A DNA stretch of 64,000 nt from Mesorhizobium sp. NFR06 (GTDB lineage: Bacteria; Pseudomonadota; Alphaproteobacteria; Rhizobiales; Rhizobiaceae), in NCBI RefSeq assembly GCF_900115245.1, contig NZ_FOVT01000023.1, positions 24,607-88,606 on the forward strand, written 5' to 3'. The stretch's first letter is position 1, and every line of letters starts with the position of its first letter. Below the pieces are notes generated by a model that worked only from the letters and a program-made list of their open reading frames with translations, searched no databases and was not told the DNA's origin. The translations under genes were made by a program, and so were the position numbers. This document shows positions 17,054 to 24,379 of this stretch, piece after piece.

Positions 17054-17971
17054 TTAGCTGACGCGGACGATGCCGGCGCGGATAGCGGAGCCGAAGGACA
17101 TGGCCTGTCGGCCCGGAACCTTCACCATCCACTCCCTACGCTCCTCGTTGAAGGACAGAGCCTTGCGCTCGGCTGCGGGCATGTCAGCGATGAGAGCCTC
17201 GAAGCCCTGCGGGTTCTGGTAGGGCATCGTTTCCATGCGACCGAGAGCGGTCCTGCCGAGGTGGGCGAGCTTCTCTCGGTCATTGTAAATCGTCGCCATG
17301 CGAGCCTCTCGAAGCTCGTTCTCGTTCAGGGTCTCGGTGAGCATGTCCACCGACGCGACCCCGGCGGGGAGACTGCGGAGGACGGCATTGGCTTGGGCGG
17401 TGAAGCCCTTGACAATCGCGGACACGGCGTCGTTTGTCACGCCCTGCGGGGTGCTGCCCTCGAAGTCGCCGCTCTCGGCCGCCTGCCAAATGCCGGTCTC
17501 TACAGCGTCAGCGCCCAACGCTCCCGCAAGCGTGTCCATCACCATTGCGGCGAGGTCCGTTGCGGCGTCACCTTCAGCGGCACCTTCGGCGGCCTTCTGG
17601 TCACCTTCAGCGCCCTTTGCGTCGTCTGCGGCGTTAGCGGAAGTGGCCTGTGCGGTGCCGGCCGGGGTGGCCTTGTTCCCGACAGGCCCATCAAAACCCG
17701 GCGGGAGAAGTCCTGCGGCTCGGGCGGCTTCGATGGTGGTCTCAACGCCTCCGATCAGGACGTTGCCGGGGCGGACTTGCCGCTGGGTCTCTACGCTGCG
17801 GGAGCCGAGGTCTTTCGTGACAATCCGGCCATCGCCGTGAGTGTCCACCTGGACCTTGCGATTGGTCTGGACTGTGGGAGCGGCGGCTGTTGTGCTGCGG
17901 GACTGTGCAGCGGCGGCTTGTGCCTCAAGGGCGGTGTCTGCGGTGATCTGGAAGTCGGCATAGTTTGCCAT
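17054..17971 (-). CDS. 305-residue Ala-rich protein of unknown function
   Basis: The product starts MANYADFQITADTALEAQAA. An N-terminal extension has low complexity and Ala richness (residues about 1-140, with AEGDQKAAEGAAEGDAATDL). A more structured C-terminal half carries AIVKGFTAQANAVLRSLPAG, MATIYNDREKLAHLGRTALG and NPQGFEALIADMPAAERKAL. There is no signal peptide or membrane segment. The ATG at 17971 has a purine-rich AGAGAGA upstream. It is the largest product of the orphan minus-strand operon. I do not recognise a family; a virion- or DNA-associated role is only speculation. Confidence 0.65.
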   Translation of the reverse strand: MANYADFQITADTALEAQAAAAQSRSTTAAAPTVQTNRKVQVDTHGDGRIVTKDLGSRSVETQRQVRPGNVLIGGVETTIEAARAAGLLPPGFDGPVGNKATPAGTAQATSANAADDAKGAEGDQKAAEGAAEGDAATDLAAMVMDTLAGALGADAVETGIWQAAESGDFEGSTPQGVTNDAVSAIVKGFTAQANAVLRSLPAGVASVDMLTETLNENELREARMATIYNDREKLAHLGRTALGRMETMPYQNPQGFEALIADMPAAERKALSFNEERREWMVKVPGRQAMSFGSAIRAGIVRVS

Positions 17972-18033
17972 GGTGGTGTGTCTCTCTTTCTGCTGATTTG
18001 GGGTGGTTGAAAAACGGGGTCGTGGAGAGGCGT

Positions 18034-18399
18034 TCAGTCGAGGACGGTGCATTCCTCGTCCAAGGTGGTCGAAGCCTCTGAAAGGCCGCTACCAGACATG
18101 AACGGGACGTATGTCTTGCGCCTTGCCACGCTCGTTTGCGTGTCGACCCAATCCTCCCCCGCCCATGCGGACAGCTTTCGGTCTCGCTTGAAGACTGGAA
18201 CGCCGTCGCGGACGACATGCATTCGGGTCTCGGGGTGGAAGCCCTCGCGGATAAGAAGGCGGGCAAGTGGGCCTAACGGGTCCTTGGGGGATTTGCGGAT
18301 GTTGAGGTCTACGACGTGGCTCTTGTGTCGTGCTCCGTATGAACCGAACAGTTCAACGGCGATGGTCGCGGCGTTTCCGCCGTGGGTATGCGTGGAGAT
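18034..18399 (-). CDS. Hypothetical protein apparently using an ATC start codon
   Basis: A coherent minus-strand frame runs from an in-frame TAA near 18430 to the stop at 18034 with no ATG, GTG or TTG before residue 60. A perfect AAGGAG (18407-18412 on the complement) lies 7 nt before an ATC at 18399. From there the protein would read STHTHGGNAATIAVELFGSY after the initiator, then GARHKSHVVDLNIRKSPKDP and later REGFHPETRMHVVRDGVPVF, 121 residues in all. An internal ATG at 18222 would give only 62 residues. Either a non-canonical start is used or a base change has damaged an ATG. Family not recognised. Confidence 0.55.
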   Translation of the reverse strand: MSTHTHGGNAATIAVELFGSYGARHKSHVVDLNIRKSPKDPLGPLARLLIREGFHPETRMHVVRDGVPVFKRDRKLSAWAGEDWVDTQTSVARRKTYVPFMSGSGLSEASTTLDEECTVLD

Positions 18400-18435
18400 A
18401 CCTTTGCTCCTTTCGAGCTTTGTGATGGATGAGAG

Positions 18436-18828
18436 TTACGGCCTCGGAAAGATGTCGTGGGCCGTCTTGTAGGAAACTGGGGCCGCAACCCGTGGCCGGT
18501 TGTGGACTGTTAGGTGGTCGTAGGTGGGCTCGGGAGAGAACCGCTCGGGGAGATGCGCCAGTGCGGCGTCAAGCACCTCTTGCGTGATCCCTTGGTCTTT
18601 GACGTATCCCGAATGCATGAGCGGGATGGCACGTGAGGAGAGGACCTCACGGTGCATGATGAATGAAGCGACCGCGAACCAGCGCCCATGTCCAGCCCGC
18701 CGCGCTCGGCGCTGCTGTAGGTTCCAGCCGAAGGCCCTGCGGTCCACTATGACGCGGAAACGAGGGCCTATGGTGGCGACGACGGCGCGGTAGTCGTCCG
18801 ACCACTCGCATGTTTCCAAGATGCTCAT
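18436..18828 (-). CDS. 130-residue hypothetical protein
   Basis: The product starts MSILETCEWSDDYRAVVATI and contains FRVIVDRRAFGWNLQQRRAR and later TQEVLDAALAHLPERFSPEP. It has no membrane segment or metal motif. The ATG overlaps the stop of the upstream HNH-like gene (ATGA at 18825-18828), indicating coupling. Its stop is 36 bp before the start proposed for the next gene. No family recognised. Confidence 0.6.
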   Translation of the reverse strand: MSILETCEWSDDYRAVVATIGPRFRVIVDRRAFGWNLQQRRARRAGHGRWFAVASFIMHREVLSSRAIPLMHSGYVKDQGITQEVLDAALAHLPERFSPEPTYDHLTVHNRPRVAAPVSYKTAHDIFPRP

Positions 18829-19301
18829 TTCGAGGGCTCCTTATTCTCGACCAAGGCGAGGTCGTGTCGCTTGGTGTGTTTGCCGGTGCCGCCGGTCTCG
18901 AGCCGGAGGTTGGTCGTGCGGAGGTCAAGGCGATTGCCGTTGATGTTGCGGACGTACTCTCCCGCCTTCGCGTTCATGATGACCCGGGGAATGGTGACGA
19001 GGCTTCCGGCGGCCATCGCCCGCACTGACACTTGCATGTCATCGGTGGCGGTGCCGTCTCTGACCACGACCCAGCAAGCGCCTCTTACACGCTCGGGGAG
19101 ACGGTCAAACGATCGCTGCTCTATCTTCGCGAACAGCGTTCGGCCGCGCTTACGGTCATTGATCGGGACCAGCACAATCTCGCTGGATACGCCCCACGCA
19201 CGGTGGTCGTTCGGGGCCTTTCGGTATGTCTCGGGCCGCCCTGGAGTAGGGCCGTGAGTGCTCGGCACGAATGCCTCGTCACCCGTGGTGGTGATGGTCA
19301 T
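18825..19301 (-). CDS. HNH/AP2-like nuclease-related protein, first gene of the orphan operon
   Basis: From the ATG at 19301 the product is 158 residues. The C-terminal part GEYVRNINGNRLDLRTTNLR resembles the N-G-x-x-L-D-x-R-x-x-N-L core of HNH homing-endonuclease and AP2-associated proteins, but the two catalytic His residues of a full HNH are not clearly placed, so activity is doubtful. A Lys/Arg-rich tail follows. It heads a six-gene minus-strand group running to 16555, with ATGA overlaps at two junctions. The paired-site array lies about 400 bp upstream, on the promoter side. Confidence 0.55.
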   Translation of the reverse strand: MTITTTGDEAFVPSTHGPTPGRPETYRKAPNDHRAWGVSSEIVLVPINDRKRGRTLFAKIEQRSFDRLPERVRGACWVVVRDGTATDDMQVSVRAMAAGSLVTIPRVIMNAKAGEYVRNINGNRLDLRTTNLRLETGGTGKHTKRHDLALVENKEPSK

Positions 19302-19703
19302 TGTTACGGGGTCCAAAAAATTGAGTGGAGGGTGAGAGAGCCGTGGAGGCTCGGGGCGGCCGGATGGGGGCCTAGAGGGGTGTTACGGGGGCCGGAAAAT
19401 AGATACAGACAGACACACTCTCACTTCGCTGCAAAAAGAGACGCAGGACGCCGAACACCTTTCGGCGGGAACAGCATGAGCCTACGCCGTCTCGGGCGGT
19501 CTATAGAGACGGAGCCACCGGAGAGGGCGTGAGGTTTGGATGAAGGACGTTGCTGGCGTCCTGCGTCGAGGGAGGCAGAGGAGAGAGAACGAAGGAGGAG
19601 CCCCGTTACGGGGAAGAAAACGATAGATGTCGGGCCAGCGTCGGGACGCTCGACCGAACCCTGTCACATCGAACGCTTACAACGTTCAGAGCAACCGGGG
19701 AGC
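19302..19703. other. Noncoding region upstream of the orphan operon
   Basis: About 400 bp that should hold the operon promoter. Short frames exist on both strands but none looks like a protein. Near the array it contains AACGCTTACAACGTTCAGAG (19670-19689), a diverged relative of the AACACGTTCAT spacer motif found farther right. Confidence 0.45.
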
Positions 19704-20308
19704 ATTCCTGAGCGACCTAACACGTTCAGCACACCGTACGGATGACCGTTCCTAATTGGAGGGGTAATTGGCAGGCAGGCTCCAGCCACACTTCAGAACA
19801 ATGCGAAGGGAGGGCATTCCTGAGTTAGGGGGTAATCGCCGGCGGTGCCATCAAACACGTTCATAACCACGTGAGGGGGGCGAGCATTCCTGAGTGGAGT
19901 TGTAATTGGACCGGGCCACCATTCCTAAGTTACGTCGTAATTGGTTTGCCCTCCCTCAAACACGTTCATAGCACGTGAGGGAGACGGGCATTCCTGAAGG
20001 AAGGGGTAATTGAACCGGAGCCTCATTCCTAAGGCGGTCCCTAATCGCGAACACGTTCATAGCCACGTCAGGGGGGGGCGGGCATTCCTGAGGTACGTCG
20101 TAATTGAACCGGAGGCCCATTCCTAGCGCGGGCCCTAATCACGTAGGACCCCCGCAATCGGAGCCGCCATTCCTAAGGGGAGTTGTAATCGAACCGGGCC
20201 GCCATTCCTGAGGGAGCACCTAATCACGTAAGACCCGCGACCGGGTGCGCCATTCCTAGAGAGGGTTGTAATTGAAACGGGGCCGCCATTCCTAAAGGAG
20301 CGGGTAAT
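19704..20308 (+). repeat. Array of 12 exactly 21-bp sites, ten of them arranged as five pairs
   Basis: The site is ATTCC-N11-(G/C)TAAT, nearly always ATTCCTRAG-N7-STAATYG. Starts are 19748 (GTTCC variant), 19816, 19886, 19921, 19990, 20025, 20084, 20119, 20169, 20204, 20252 and 20288; a degenerate copy sits at 19704. The last ten form pairs 35, 35, 35, 35 and 36 bp apart, with a conserved linker GAACCGG. Three pairs are preceded 31-34 bp upstream by AACACGTTCAT (19854, 19959, 20050), and the last two by CACGTARGACCC in the same slot. Fixed spacing inside variable DNA points to protein binding sites, for example a replication, partition or regulatory array. It is not a CRISPR array. Confidence 0.85.
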
Positions 20309-20311
20309 TGG

Positions 20312-20413
20312 TTTCGTGTCCCGTCAGCCCCAAAAACGGCCGTCAGGGTCGGGACGGTACATTCTACCTCCCGAACCCTCGAAGCCACTGAAACGCCCTA
20401 ACGGGACACGAAA
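20312..20413. repeat. Structured element A: 13-bp inverted repeat around a conserved 40-bp core
   Basis: TTTCGTGTCCCGT at 20312 is exactly complementary to ACGGGACACGAAA at 20401. Inside, AGGGTCGGG (20345) can pair with CCCGAACCCT (20370). The core GGTCGGGACGGTACATTCTA (from 20347) is repeated with few changes at 22174. It lies directly after the stop of the minus-strand gene 20420-20893, so it may be a terminator or a small RNA. Confidence 0.6.
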
Positions 20414-20419
20414 GAGAGC

Positions 20420-20893
20420 CTATCGGAGCCGAACCGGCATCGCCTCCCGGCCCCACGTGTCCCGGATGGCCCCTTTGTACTCCTCCTCCGGGATCATGCG
20501 GACGAACTGGGTGAGGTAGCTGTCAGCCATGAGGGCGTAGCGGAGAACCTCCGGCGTTCCTTCCCCAGCCACAAGGCTCTCCAATGCCTGCGATATGGCC
20601 TCGGCGACTAGGGCGAGAGGTGAGACCGCCGTTAGGTCGTCGCTGTCCTCGACCGCTCCTGCGTCCCGCGATGCCTCCGAGAGCCGCTCAAATTCTGTCA
20701 GTGCCTCGTCGGTCCACCCGAGAGGCTCCAGCGTGAATGGGGCGGTGAGGTCCCTGCCGGACCCTACGGCGCGGATGGTGGTCGTAAGGCCGCCCATGGC
20801 CCGCGCAAGGTGGACGATTGCTTGCCTGTGGTGGCCATGCCCAGAGGAATTTCCGCTGGGAAGGGAAGGTGCGGTGCTGTTCTGGTCGGTCAT
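20420..20893 (-). CDS. 157-residue hypothetical protein of the island
   Basis: The product starts MTDQNSTAPSLPSGNSSGHG, an unstructured, polar N-terminus. A helical body follows: QAIVHLARAMGGLTTTIRAV, LEPLGWTDEALTEFERLSEA and SPLALVAEAISQALESLV. There is no signal peptide or metal motif. Two CCCG-N4-CGGG palindromes lie about 100-180 bp upstream and may control it. Its 3' end abuts structured element A. No family recognised. Confidence 0.6.
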   Translation of the reverse strand: MTDQNSTAPSLPSGNSSGHGHHRQAIVHLARAMGGLTTTIRAVGSGRDLTAPFTLEPLGWTDEALTEFERLSEASRDAGAVEDSDDLTAVSPLALVAEAISQALESLVAGEGTPEVLRYALMADSYLTQFVRMIPEEEYKGAIRDTWGREAMPVRLR

Positions 20894-20991
20894 GCTGTGG
20901 TCCTAGTTGGATGAGACGGTCACGGGATGCCGCACGGCCGGCGATCAATCAATAAGAATAAAATGCCCGCAACCGCGCCAATAATTGAGTT

Positions 20992-21070
20992 GTCCCGCAT
21001 ACGGGCAAAACAAACTCACCCAGCAATCCAAAGGAGCGTCGGGTGCTTGGTAGAGTGTCCCGCATCCGGG
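20992..21070. promoter_or_regulatory. Two near-identical palindromic operator-like sites
   Basis: GTCCCGCATACGGG at 20992 and GTCCCGCATCCGGG at 21057 are direct repeats 65 bp apart, each containing the dyad CCCG-N4-CGGG. They lie between the start of the 157-residue gene and the 3' end of the resolvase gene. An A/T-rich stretch (AATAAGAATAAAAT, 20951-20964) that could hold a -10 element separates them from the gene start. Operator function is inferred. Confidence 0.45.
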
Positions 21071-21114
21071 CTGAATTGATACATGGTTATTCTGCGGTCT
21101 GGCCCAACGTGTGC

Positions 21115-21663
21115 TTAGTTCGACAGCACCTTCTGTACCGCCGAGGGCGAGCAGCCTGCCTCTTTGGCAATCTGCCGTACGGAGCGACCCTCGGCCTTCA
21201 GGCTGCGAATGAGGTCATGGTCCAGCGTCACGGGCCGCCCGCCAAGAGTACGCCCCTCGGCCTTCGCCTTGGCGATACCTTCCATCTGGCGCTCCTTACG
21301 CAGGGCCGTCTCAAACTCTGCAATGCTTGCGAGGATGCCGAAGACCAGCTTCCCGGTGCGGGACGTTGTGTCGAGGGACTGGTCATCCAGCACCTTGAAG
21401 CCCACTCCCTTGGCGTTCAGGCCCTCCACGATCTCGTGAAGGTGCGCCGCAGAGCGGGCCAGACGATCAAGCTTGGTGACCAAGAGCGTGTCGCCCTCGT
21501 CCCGCAGGTAGTTTAGGCATTCTCTCAACTTCGGTCGGCCCTTGTCGGTGCCGGATTGCTTTTCCTCAAATATCTTGGTGGCCCCGGCGGCCTTCAGCTT
21601 CTCAATCTGTGTGGCGAGGTCCTGCCCTGTCGAGCTGACCCGCGCATATCCGACTACCGCCAT
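21115..21663 (-). CDS. Serine recombinase (resolvase/invertase family)
   Basis: The 182-residue protein starts MAVVGYARVSSTGQDLATQI with the nucleophilic Ser at about residue 10. It continues with EKQSGTDKGRPKLRECLNYL and LLVTKLDRLARSAAHLHEIV, and closes with a DNA-binding helix-turn-helix (LKAEGRSVRQIAKEAGCSPS). This is a typical small resolvase/Pin-type recombinase. I chose the ATG at 21663 because the upstream 13 codons do not belong to the family. It may resolve multimers of an excised form or invert a segment; no res site was identified. Confidence 0.92.
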   Translation of the reverse strand: MAVVGYARVSSTGQDLATQIEKLKAAGATKIFEEKQSGTDKGRPKLRECLNYLRDEGDTLLVTKLDRLARSAAHLHEIVEGLNAKGVGFKVLDDQSLDTTSRTGKLVFGILASIAEFETALRKERQMEGIAKAKAEGRTLGGRPVTLDHDLIRSLKAEGRSVRQIAKEAGCSPSAVQKVLSN

Positions 21664-21848
21664 TGCCGTGCCCTTTCCTCTAAGACCATTAATGCACACC
21701 AATTAGTGGACGCATAGTGCACACGTCAAGCGGAATGTGCACCAACGTAAACCTTTGTGGACACTCCCGGGGCCGCGAACTAGCCAGTCGCGGTTGCATG
21801 GTCCGGAGCCGATGGCTACTGGTAATAGCACTGGAATCGGAGGGCGAA

Positions 21849-22043
21849 ATGTTCAAGCAGTACATGGAAACGATGGCCGGGTTCGCCCTAATCACAGTGT
21901 TCTTAGCGATCGTCGTCGCGCTGTGGAATTATCATCCGCTCGCGGCCGGGGCCCTCGTCGCCGCACTGCTCGTGGGCGGCATGATCTTCGAACGGCGATA
22001 CGAGAGACGATGGCAGGCCAAGCATGGCCGGGATCGGCCTTGA
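21849..22043 (+). CDS. Small inner-membrane protein, unknown
   Basis: The 64-residue product starts MFKQYMETMAGFALITVFLA and has a long hydrophobic region (FALITVFLAIVVALW, then LAAGALVAALLVGGMI) forming one or two membrane helices. It ends in a strongly basic tail (ERRYERRWQAKHGRDRP). GGAGGGCG precedes the ATG. It is divergent from the resolvase. Function unknown. Confidence 0.6.
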   Translation: MFKQYMETMAGFALITVFLAIVVALWNYHPLAAGALVAALLVGGMIFERRYERRWQAKHGRDRP

Positions 22044-22372
22044 AACGAACGGTGCGTGCCGCCTAGACCCGGTAGCAACGGGACCCAGCGACGAGCCTAA
22101 TGTCAACGTTCGTTGTGCCTGACAAATGGCCTCGATGACCCTTGTGCAGGGACCGTGGCTGGAGCGTGGTTGCGGTCGGGACGATGCATTCCACCTCCCA
22201 CACCCTCGAAGCCACTCCAGCCGCACTAGGAGACACGAATGGGAGGCGTTCCGGTGGCCTAGCCTGGTTCGAAGGTGGCATGAGCGCCGACGGAGGGTGA
22301 GGCGCAGGCGGCCGGCGGGGGGTATCGCGCTGCATGAACTGTCGAGTTCGACCCCTCGGATTTTTCTGCTGA
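22044..22372. other. Intergenic region between two convergent island genes
   Basis: No coding region supported. It contains structured element B: the core GGTCGGGACGATGCATTCCA starts at 22174 and the block ends at 22217. It is flanked by an 8-bp inverted repeat, GGCTGGAG at 22157 and CTCCAGCC at 22215. It shares the core with element A at 20347 but not its flanking arms, which argues for selection on structure. Confidence 0.55.
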
Positions 22373-22795
22373 TTAGGGGGCCGAAATATCGCCCACGACA
22401 TCGACCAGTTGCTGGCAGACGTCCCTTAGCCGATCAATATTGGCGTCGGTGCGTTCAAGGGCCTGCTCGGCCTCAATCACTTCTTTCTCAAAGCCGGGAC
22501 TTGGCCGCCCATTGTTGAACTCAAGTGCGCGGTGCATCGCCTTAATGAGCTCCTCCACATGCGCGAGGTCGTCAATAAGCGCATTTGTGAAGTAGGCGTG
22601 CTTCCCTTGAGCGAGTTTGAACGACGTAGTCTCCGAGGAAGCCTCGTGCAAGCCAGACACGTCGAATGCCCTACTCGTCCTTTTGAACAACTCTAAAGCA
22701 GCTTGGATCGCCAACAAACGACGGTTCAGCCCGTCCTGAAGTACGTCTACCGCCTTCTGTGCCTTTGACCGGAACAGGCGAGAAAAGAGTGCCAT
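22373..22795 (-). CDS. 140-residue helical hypothetical protein
   Basis: The product starts MALFSRLFRSKAQKAVDVLQ and is predicted almost wholly helical, with charged heptad-like stretches (LIDDLAHVEELIKAMHRALE, EVIEAEQALERTDANIDRLR). It is likely a coiled-coil soluble protein. DNA here is somewhat richer in A/T than in the rest of the island. No family recognised. Confidence 0.6.
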   Translation of the reverse strand: MALFSRLFRSKAQKAVDVLQDGLNRRLLAIQAALELFKRTSRAFDVSGLHEASSETTSFKLAQGKHAYFTNALIDDLAHVEELIKAMHRALEFNNGRPSPGFEKEVIEAEQALERTDANIDRLRDVCQQLVDVVGDISAP

Positions 22796-23421
22796 CTAGT
22801 AGGACCTATGAAAGAAGCCGTGCAATGGGAGCTACGCAAAAGAAGGCGATGACAGGGCTTTCGGGCAGAAACAAATGATCTGTTAACACTATATTTAGTG
22901 TTTCCCCACAGGTTAACAACTAGTTAATATGGGATTGCAGCGGGCGGGAGTTTTGCCGACAGCGCCCGCTGCAAATGAAGGAGTTCAACGAAGGAGGCAG
23001 ATATGCAACCGCCTTAGTCCGACCGCTTCCCGGAGAAACCCGAGTGCAACGGGCCAATCCGGCAGGGGACGCTAGGTCCCCACGGGACCGGGGAATGATC
23101 AACCCGGTTCCACCTCGATTTCCGACCATATCATGCGTGAAAATCGAGGGTCAAATGTCAGAGCCAAATCATCTGTTTACAAGCCCTTCGCCGGGGGGAG
23201 CCGCGATCCGGTCCTTTAGGATGTTCGAGCGAGAGGGCGTATGATTGACCTACGTAGAGGGCTAGCGGACGCCGCCGGGTCTCGACAAGGTGACGCGCAT
23301 CTAACGCGACCCAGCAGCGCCAAACCACCGGATGAACGGGGCTTCCCTTCCCGACAACTGGGCTTGAAAAAAGGGCCGTCCCTGCGCACTTTCATAGCGG
23401 TTGAAACGGGGGGATACGACT
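22796..23421. other. Intergenic region with a strong inverted repeat
   Basis: About 625 bp without a convincing gene. The left part (22860-22930) is A/T-rich and probably promoter DNA. A perfect 12-bp inverted repeat lies at 22935-22974. Short frames to the right overlap in several phases and lack family resemblance. Confidence 0.45.
22935..22974. repeat. Perfect 12-bp inverted repeat
   Basis: TTGCAGCGGGCG at 22935 pairs exactly with CGCCCGCTGCAA at 22963, with a 16-nt spacer. It has no T-run on either side, so it is an operator- or attenuator-like hairpin rather than a clear terminator. Confidence 0.6.
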
Positions 23422-24131
23422 GTGGCGGTCAACAAGCGGGGCACTGCCGCTTCGCGAACCAAGAAAGAGGAGCCTCCACGCGGGCTTTGGGCACAACTCC
23501 CGTCGTGGTTTCAAAAGACTGTAGCTCTGTCTGGCTGGACTGCTGCTGCGCTCATTTGGGTTCTGCAAGCGCCTGCAAGTGTGAACTCGTTCTTCACTGA
23601 AGCCCCAAGGCTGTGGAGAACGTGTCCACTTGGTGGAACCTCGACAAGAAGTTCACTGGAACTTGGTCCAACGAAGGGAATGTCGATGTCTCGCCAGACG
23701 ACGTGAGGCTAATGGGGCTCGACGGTGCGCCAATAGCTATTGAACTCCGGGTCTATGGTGGCTCGGTTGATGGGTATGTCATCACCGGCGGGCTCGGGAA
23801 GCACTGGCTTCGCAATCAGGCATTGGTTGCGGGCGAGGTGATGGACGGAAAGATCAAAGGCTATGTGTACGATTTCCGAGACGGCCAGCGTGAGAAGATG
23901 GCGCTGATCGAGATATCGTATTCTACCGGCACCAACCAAGGTGAGTTTCTCTCCATCAAGACCCTCGACCAGCCGGTCCATTTTCTCCCCGAGGAAGGTC
24001 GCGTCTATAGGGTAGAGGAGAAATACATGCCTGCCGTCGAACTGAATATGGACCTCTTCAAAAGGGTAGAGGAGGAAGCAAACAAGGTGACCGAAGAACC
24101 CTCCAAGCCAGCGACGATCGCGCCCCAATGA
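23422..24131 (+). pseudogene. Membrane-anchored hypothetical protein split by a frameshift
   Basis: From a GTG at 23422 the first frame gives a basic N-terminus, a membrane segment (LSGWTAAALIWVLQ) and SVNSFFTEAP. In the next frame, open from just after a TGA to a stop at 24129, the sequence continues KAVENVSTWWNLDKKFTGTW and then a beta-rich domain (DGYVITGGLGKHWLRNQALV, YVYDFRDGQREKMALIEI). Joining them needs one base change near 23603. A GTG at 23613 could alternatively start the second half alone. The protein would be a single-pass membrane protein with an extracytoplasmic beta domain. Family not recognised. It is the last gene before attR. Confidence 0.5.
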
Positions 24132-24151
24132 CCGGGCCGCATATCCACAGG

Positions 24152-24165
24152 GGTTCTACACAGAG
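24152..24165 (+). promoter_or_regulatory. Right arm-type site of the integrase (predicted)
   Basis: GGTTCTACACAGAG, identical to the site at 11685-11698, ends 56 bp before the right core. In the excised circle the two copies would flank the attP core symmetrically in the same orientation. Confidence 0.6.
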
Positions 24166-24221
24166 ATTGACGAGCAGGCAAAAAAGTACAATAAAAACAG
24201 TCGCGTAAGGTTCAACCGGCC

Positions 24222-24248
24222 GAGTTCAATCCTCTCTCGCAGCACCAG
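24222..24248 (+). repeat. attR core (27 bp)
   Basis: Exact copy of 11603-11629, the 3' part of tRNA-Thr including CCA, without the rest of a tRNA. It marks the right end of the integrated element. Confidence 0.95.
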
Positions 24249-24379
24249 CCTATCTGTTCGCACTCTTGGACCACTGGCACCATCCGACGGGTATGGTAGT
24301 CTGCCGAGCCGCGGCAGTATCTGCCTGTCGAAAGGTCGGCACCTCCAGTGATAGCGATCTCGGCCGGGAGGAGGCGCCT

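Noticed and set aside
19704..20308. CRISPR-like array
   Set aside because: Repeats are short (21 bp, conserved at the ends only) with uneven unit lengths of 35-70 bp and partly conserved spacers, and no cas genes are present.
22975..23244. 89-codon plus-strand frame upstream of the frameshifted membrane gene
   Set aside because: It begins inside a strong inverted repeat, its translation is rich in Pro/Arg/Gly without structure, and no family resemblance is seen.
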